Below are positions 5,706 through 8,738 of a DNA stretch of 8,738 nucleotides, piece by piece (the stretch's first letter is position 1; each line of letters starts with the position of its first letter). The notes below the pieces were generated by a model. It ran no database searches and was not told the DNA's origin. It saw only the letters and a program-made list of their open reading frames with translations. A program made the translations under genes and the position numbers. Source of the DNA: Legionellaceae bacterium (GTDB taxonomy: Bacteria > Pseudomonadota > Gammaproteobacteria > Legionellales > Legionellaceae); assembly GCA_027449525.1 (NCBI GenBank), contig DAIDLK010000033.1, positions 1 through 8,738 on the forward strand, written 5' to 3'.

Positions 5706-7257
5706 TGCACAATTCCTCACAAGTGACATCATCCAAACAACGCGAGTAGCGACGCAACCGGCACCACTCGGCGTGCCAATGGCTTTGTTCCGTTAACGAG
5801 GCCTGACGTAAATCCCAGGCCTCGGCGGCTAACAATTGTGCAATGATTGCCGTACTCGAGACCGGTTGTTGTTGCGCTAAATTCAGTAGCAAACCACGTA
5901 AGTCAAGGCCTGGCAAGTCGCGCGGGATGGCCTGCACTAACACTCGCCCACCCTCAATCTGCCACTGCAGACCATAGTCAGTCAACTGTTGTTGGTAAGC
6001 CGCACTCACTTGCAGTAAGTCTGAGGTGACACTCAGATAAATTGGCAGGAGGAGCGAGCGCGCGACCCAGGGCAACGGCGTGGACAACAGCTGGGCCAAA
6101 CGCGCCTCATGGCGTAAGCGCGCGACATCAATCAAATGCATCTGCTCGTGCTCCTGCAGCAACGCGAAACGACCTGTCACCACTTGCCAATTGGGCAATA
6201 CCTCCGGCGAAGAAGTTAATACAGTATGCACCGGCAGTATTTCGCGCGGCGTTTTATCCGCCACTAAAGCGGCGCGTAGTGCACCTCGCACAAAATCATG
6301 CACCGCACGCGGATCGCTAAAACGCACTTCGTGTTTGGTTGGATGCACGTTCACATCCACGGCCGCTGGTGGCATGCTCAGCGTCAACAAACACAACGGA
6401 AAGCGACCTACGGGCAGTAAGCCTTCATAAGCCAATTTAATGGCATGCAATAATAACTTATCGCGCAACATGCGCCCGTTAAGGTATATCCACTGCTTAT
6501 CCTGCTGGCTGCGTGTTTGTAGTGGCGCACTCACCCAACCAGAAAGCCGCAACGTCTCTTGCTCTGCCTCAATCGAAAAGGCATGCGCGCAAAATGCTTT
6601 GCCAAAGAGTTTTTGTACCCGCTGTTGCTGGTGCTCAGCAGTTAAAGCGGCCGGTAGACGTAAGCGAGTTTTTCCGTTGTGAGTCAAGGTTAAAGCCAAC
6701 TGCGGGTTACAAAACGCAAAACGCTTCACCACGGCCTCAATAGCTAAATATTCTAACTCAGCACTTTTTAAAAATTTTTTGCGTACTGGCGCGTTAAAAA
6801 ATAAATCGCGGATGTCAACCGTAGTGCCAGGACTGCGTGCACACGAGTAAACCATAACCTCGTTTTGCACCTGCCGCACCCCAAATGCTTCATGGGCTCC
6901 ATGCGGGCGTGATTGGATGTTCAAATGTGACACCGAGGCAATACTCGCAAGGGCTTCACCGCGAAATCCCAGTGTCGTTAGCTGCTCGAGATCCTGCAAA
7001 ACCCGCAATTTACTGGTAGCATGCGGTGCGATAGCCAGCGGCAAGTCATCCCTATCAATCCCACAACCGTCGTCATTCACGGTTATTTGATTCAAGCCAC
7101 CATAGCCAATCTCTACTACAATCTGCTTCGCTGCAGCATCCAACGCATTTTCCAACAACTCTTTCACCACCGAGGCCGGGCGCTCAATTACCTCGCCGGC
7201 GGCAATTTGGTTGGCCACCTGCCAATGAAGTGTTTGTATTTTTACCGGTTCAATCAT
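5698..7257 (-). CDS. mutL: MutL, DNA mismatch repair ATPase
   Basis: MutL couples mismatch recognition by MutS to strand incision and unwinding. The 519-residue product has the GHKL ATPase motifs: NQIAAGEVIERPASVVKELL (16-35), with the presumed catalytic E33 and metal-binding N37, then NDDGCGI (61-67), ATSKL (80-84) and LGFRGEALASIASVS (96-110). The second N-terminal subdomain includes FFNAPVRKKFLK (153-164), YLNGR (258-262) and VDVNVHPTKHEVRF (300-313). A very short linker (about 335-365) leads to a C-terminal dimerisation region. The protein is about 100 residues shorter than the 615-residue E. coli MutL, mostly from the linker. The DQHAxxExxxxE endonuclease motif is not seen; the matching stretch near 375-385 reads LIDVARLRHEA. 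The ATG overlaps the amiB stop by four bases (ATGA). Confidence 0.97.
   Translation of the reverse strand: MIEPVKIQTLHWQVANQIAAGEVIERPASVVKELLENALDAAAKQIVVEIGYGGLNQITVNDDGCGIDRDDLPLAIAPHATSKLRVLQDLEQLTTLGFRGEALASIASVSHLNIQSRPHGAHEAFGVRQVQNEVMVYSCARSPGTTVDIRDLFFNAPVRKKFLKSAELEYLAIEAVVKRFAFCNPQLALTLTHNGKTRLRLPAALTAEHQQQRVQKLFGKAFCAHAFSIEAEQETLRLSGWVSAPLQTRSQQDKQWIYLNGRMLRDKLLLHAIKLAYEGLLPVGRFPLCLLTLSMPPAAVDVNVHPTKHEVRFSDPRAVHDFVRGALRAALVADKTPREILPVHTVLTSSPEVLPNWQVVTGRFALLQEHEQMHLIDVARLRHEARLAQLLSTPLPWVARSLLLPIYLSVTSDLLQVSAAYQQQLTDYGLQWQIEGGRVLVQAIPRDLPGLDLRGLLLNLAQQQPVSSTAIIAQLLAAEAWDLRQASLTEQSHWHAEWCRLRRYSRCLDDVTCEELCSV
5713..5718 (-). promoter_or_regulatory. Shine-Dalgarno supporting the miaA GTG start
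   Basis: The minus strand reads GAGGAA seven bases before GTG at 5705, inside the final codons of mutL (CEEL). No comparable site precedes the in-frame ATGs at 5732 or 5729, so this site decides the start call. Confidence 0.55.
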
Positions 7258-8399
7258 AACGCATCTAAAAACGAACCAAACGGAGGGTAGGCGGCAAAAT
7301 AACGTTGAATGCCAGCCAACAAAGCGTTTGCTAACTGCATTTGATATACCGACGAAGACAATTTGACCGCTTCTTGCGGGTTCGATATAAAACCCGTTTC
7401 CACCAAAATTGACGGCGTATCCGGTGATTTTAGCACCACAAAGCGTGCTTGTTCAATTTGCTTGTTATGTAAGGCGGTGATTTGCCCTAGATCGTGCAGC
7501 ACCAGCCGACCGAGCTGCACGCTCGAAGAAATGGTGGCTGTCTGAGATAAATCTAGCAGCACACTGCGAATGACGCCGTCTTTGTCGTCCAAACCGTTTA
7601 AATTTACGCCGCCTAATTCCGAATAATTTTCTTTTTCTGCCAACCAGCGTGCGGCTTCACTGGTGGCCCCGCGTTGCGATAAAGCAAACACAGAAGCACC
7701 ATGCGACTGCCGATTAATATAAGCATCTGCATGAATGGAAATAAAGATATCGGCATTATTCCGCCTGGCGATTTGTAAGCGTTGCCGCAAACCAACATAA
7801 TAGTCACCCTGACGAGTTAGTACGGCACGCAACCCCGGTTGACTGTCAATGCGTTTTTTAAGTAATTGTGCAATCGCTAATACCACGTGCTTTTCCATAC
7901 GATGCCCCGGACCGATGGCACCCGGATCATGCCCGCCATGCCCTGGATCGAGCACAACAATCACATCACGCCGCAAATGTTTAGGAGCCGCCACAACCGT
8001 TTTAACGGCACGCAATGGCCGTTGGGTGGTGGACAAATTGACGAGCAAACGCGTATGCGGAGAAGCAACGGTGCGCTGCACAGAAAAAACTGGAGCGGTA
8101 CTCACATCAAACACCAACCGCAATACCCCCGGCACAGGATGTCCTTGGCGAACCGTTTGCAATAACCCCGGTTGATGAATCACGCGTGTTAGGTCCACAC
8201 GATGGGTTGCAGCGGGCAAATCAATCACTAAGCGGTCGGGATCCTTGAGCACAAACACATGCTCGCGTGTCCCGTCCCAATCGATAGTAATCAGCGCGTG
8301 CGAAGCTGTTTGGTTTTCTACACTGATACGGTTAATTTGTGCCGCCATTACACTAGAAAACACAACACTGAATATTAGCTGCAAAATAATACGCGTCAT
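7254..8399 (-). CDS. amiB: AmiB/AmiC-type N-acetylmuramoyl-L-alanine amidase
   Basis: This periplasmic zinc amidase cuts the bond between N-acetylmuramic acid and L-alanine to split septal peptidoglycan during daughter-cell separation. The 381-residue product has a signal peptide at about 1-19 and an AMIN domain at about 20-120 that targets the septum. A linker precedes the Amidase_3 domain (about 146-370). Zinc ligands are H154 (LDPGHGGHDPGA), E169 (RMEKHVVL) and H223 (SIHADA), with catalytic E334 (LVETGFISNP). The insertion at about 245-297 (ARWLAEKENYSELGGVNL and following) is the autoinhibitory segment relieved by EnvC/NlpD-type activators. No C-terminal LysM domain is present. I chose the ATG at 8399, preceded by GAGAG, over a TTG at 8411. 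The position between tsaE and mutL is the amiB position of E. coli. Adjacent genes overlap on the downstream side. Confidence 0.94.
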   Translation of the reverse strand: MTRIILQLIFSVVFSSVMAAQINRISVENQTASHALITIDWDGTREHVFVLKDPDRLVIDLPAATHRVDLTRVIHQPGLLQTVRQGHPVPGVLRLVFDVSTAPVFSVQRTVASPHTRLLVNLSTTQRPLRAVKTVVAAPKHLRRDVIVVLDPGHGGHDPGAIGPGHRMEKHVVLAIAQLLKKRIDSQPGLRAVLTRQGDYYVGLRQRLQIARRNNADIFISIHADAYINRQSHGASVFALSQRGATSEAARWLAEKENYSELGGVNLNGLDDKDGVIRSVLLDLSQTATISSSVQLGRLVLHDLGQITALHNKQIEQARFVVLKSPDTPSILVETGFISNPQEAVKLSSSVYQMQLANALLAGIQRYFAAYPPFGSFLDAL

Positions 8400-8451
8400 G
8401 TTAACTCTCAAGGCTTGTCTAATTAAACCGTAGCATAGAAAGAGAAAAAAT
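8400..8451. other. tsaE-amiB gap, the only sizeable space in the leftward operon
   Basis: These 52 bases contain an AT-rich stretch but no convincing -35/-10 pair on the minus strand and no hairpin. The amiB Shine-Dalgarno (GAGAG) lies at its left end. Read-through from tsaE is the simplest reading. Confidence 0.4.
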
Positions 8452-8738
8452 TCAGTGCGGCTTGGCCAATTGTGCTAAAACGGCCTGCCCGGGGAAGGTA
8501 AAAGCTTTTATTTCTAGCCATCGCCCATGGCCGTGCTGGCACAGTAAAAAATCAACATCCACGCCAGTCAAGCGCTGACCGGCACGTTCCGGCCATTCAA
8601 TACAACAGAGGGTATTCTTCGAAAAAAAATCGCGAAAGCCCATTAAATCGAGTTGGCGAGCATCCTCAAGACGGTATAAATCAAAATGATGCGCCCATTG
8701 ATTCGCGGCTAAAGGGTAACTTTCAACCAATGAAGAAG
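8452..8738 (-). CDS. tsaE: TsaE, tRNA t6A37 biosynthesis ATPase (C-terminal part, 5' end off window)
   Basis: TsaE is the P-loop ATPase that works with TsaB and TsaD to attach threonylcarbamoyl to A37 of ANN-reading tRNAs. About 95 codons are visible, with no start: the frame is open to the edge and reads SSLVESYPL, equivalent to the TLVEPY segment after the switch region. Next come HHFDLYRLEDARQLDLMGFRDFF and CIEWPERAG, matching HFDLYRL...GIRDYF and LVEWP of E. coli TsaE (about 153 residues). The Walker A motif (GDLGAGKTT in relatives) must lie off the right edge. The gene ends in KPH and TGA at 8454-8452. A TTG at 8730 is in frame but is not a start, as conserved residues continue upstream. 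It opens the visible part of the amiB-mutL-miaA operon. Confidence 0.95.
   Translation of the reverse strand, partial: SSLVESYPLAANQWAHHFDLYRLEDARQLDLMGFRDFFSKNTLCCIEWPERAGQRLTGVDVDFLLCQHGHGRWLEIKAFTFPGQAVLAQLAKPH

Noticed and set aside
8400..8411. TTG at 8411 as the amiB start
   Set aside because: The ATG four codons later has a well-placed GAGAG and gives a normal signal peptide.

Overview
The window carries one end of a Dot/Icm (type IVB) secretion locus lying tail to tail against a chromosomal housekeeping operon. The genes point to a gammaproteobacterium of the order Legionellales (Legionella/Coxiella relatives). IcmW, IcmX, IcmV and DotA are all present in the divergent order known from Legionella pneumophila, and the other half is the tsaE-amiB-mutL-miaA block typical of gammaproteobacteria. 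By eye the GC content is near one half, higher than expected for L. pneumophila or Coxiella burnetii, so this may be a less-studied or environmental member. No species can be named from the sequence alone.

Layout. Positions 1-1231 (minus) hold the first 410 codons of dotA, which runs off the left edge. icmV (1234-1680, minus) lies two bases upstream of it. A 110-bp divergent intergenic region (1681-1790) holds the promoters and a GTAAA-N6-GTAAA direct repeat resembling a CpxR box. icmW (1791-2249) and icmX (2246-3526) run rightward with a 4-bp ATGA overlap. The end of icmX overlaps the end of a leftward family 9 glycosyltransferase gene by 11 bp. Reading leftward from the right edge, the second operon is tsaE (partial), a 52-bp gap, amiB, mutL, miaA, a small zf-CHCC zinc-finger gene and the glycosyltransferase. 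From amiB on, every junction is an overlap or a gap of at most 14 bases.

How the genes work together. DotA and IcmV are inner-membrane components, IcmX is exported to the periplasm, and IcmW is a cytosolic adaptor subunit that delivers effectors, so four compartments of one secretion machine are covered. The housekeeping operon combines tRNA position-37 modification (TsaE for t6A, MiaA for i6A), mismatch repair (MutL), septal peptidoglycan cleavage (AmiB) and probably LPS core sugar transfer (GT9). hfq, which often follows miaA in gammaproteobacteria, is not there.

No RNA gene, insertion sequence, CRISPR array or defence system is visible, and coding density is very high. The points most worth a second look are the CpxR-like box between the two icm operons, the terminator-less convergent overlap, the excess of GCATGC palindromes in the housekeeping operon, and the short MutL lacking an endonuclease motif. 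I did not find an undescribed system.
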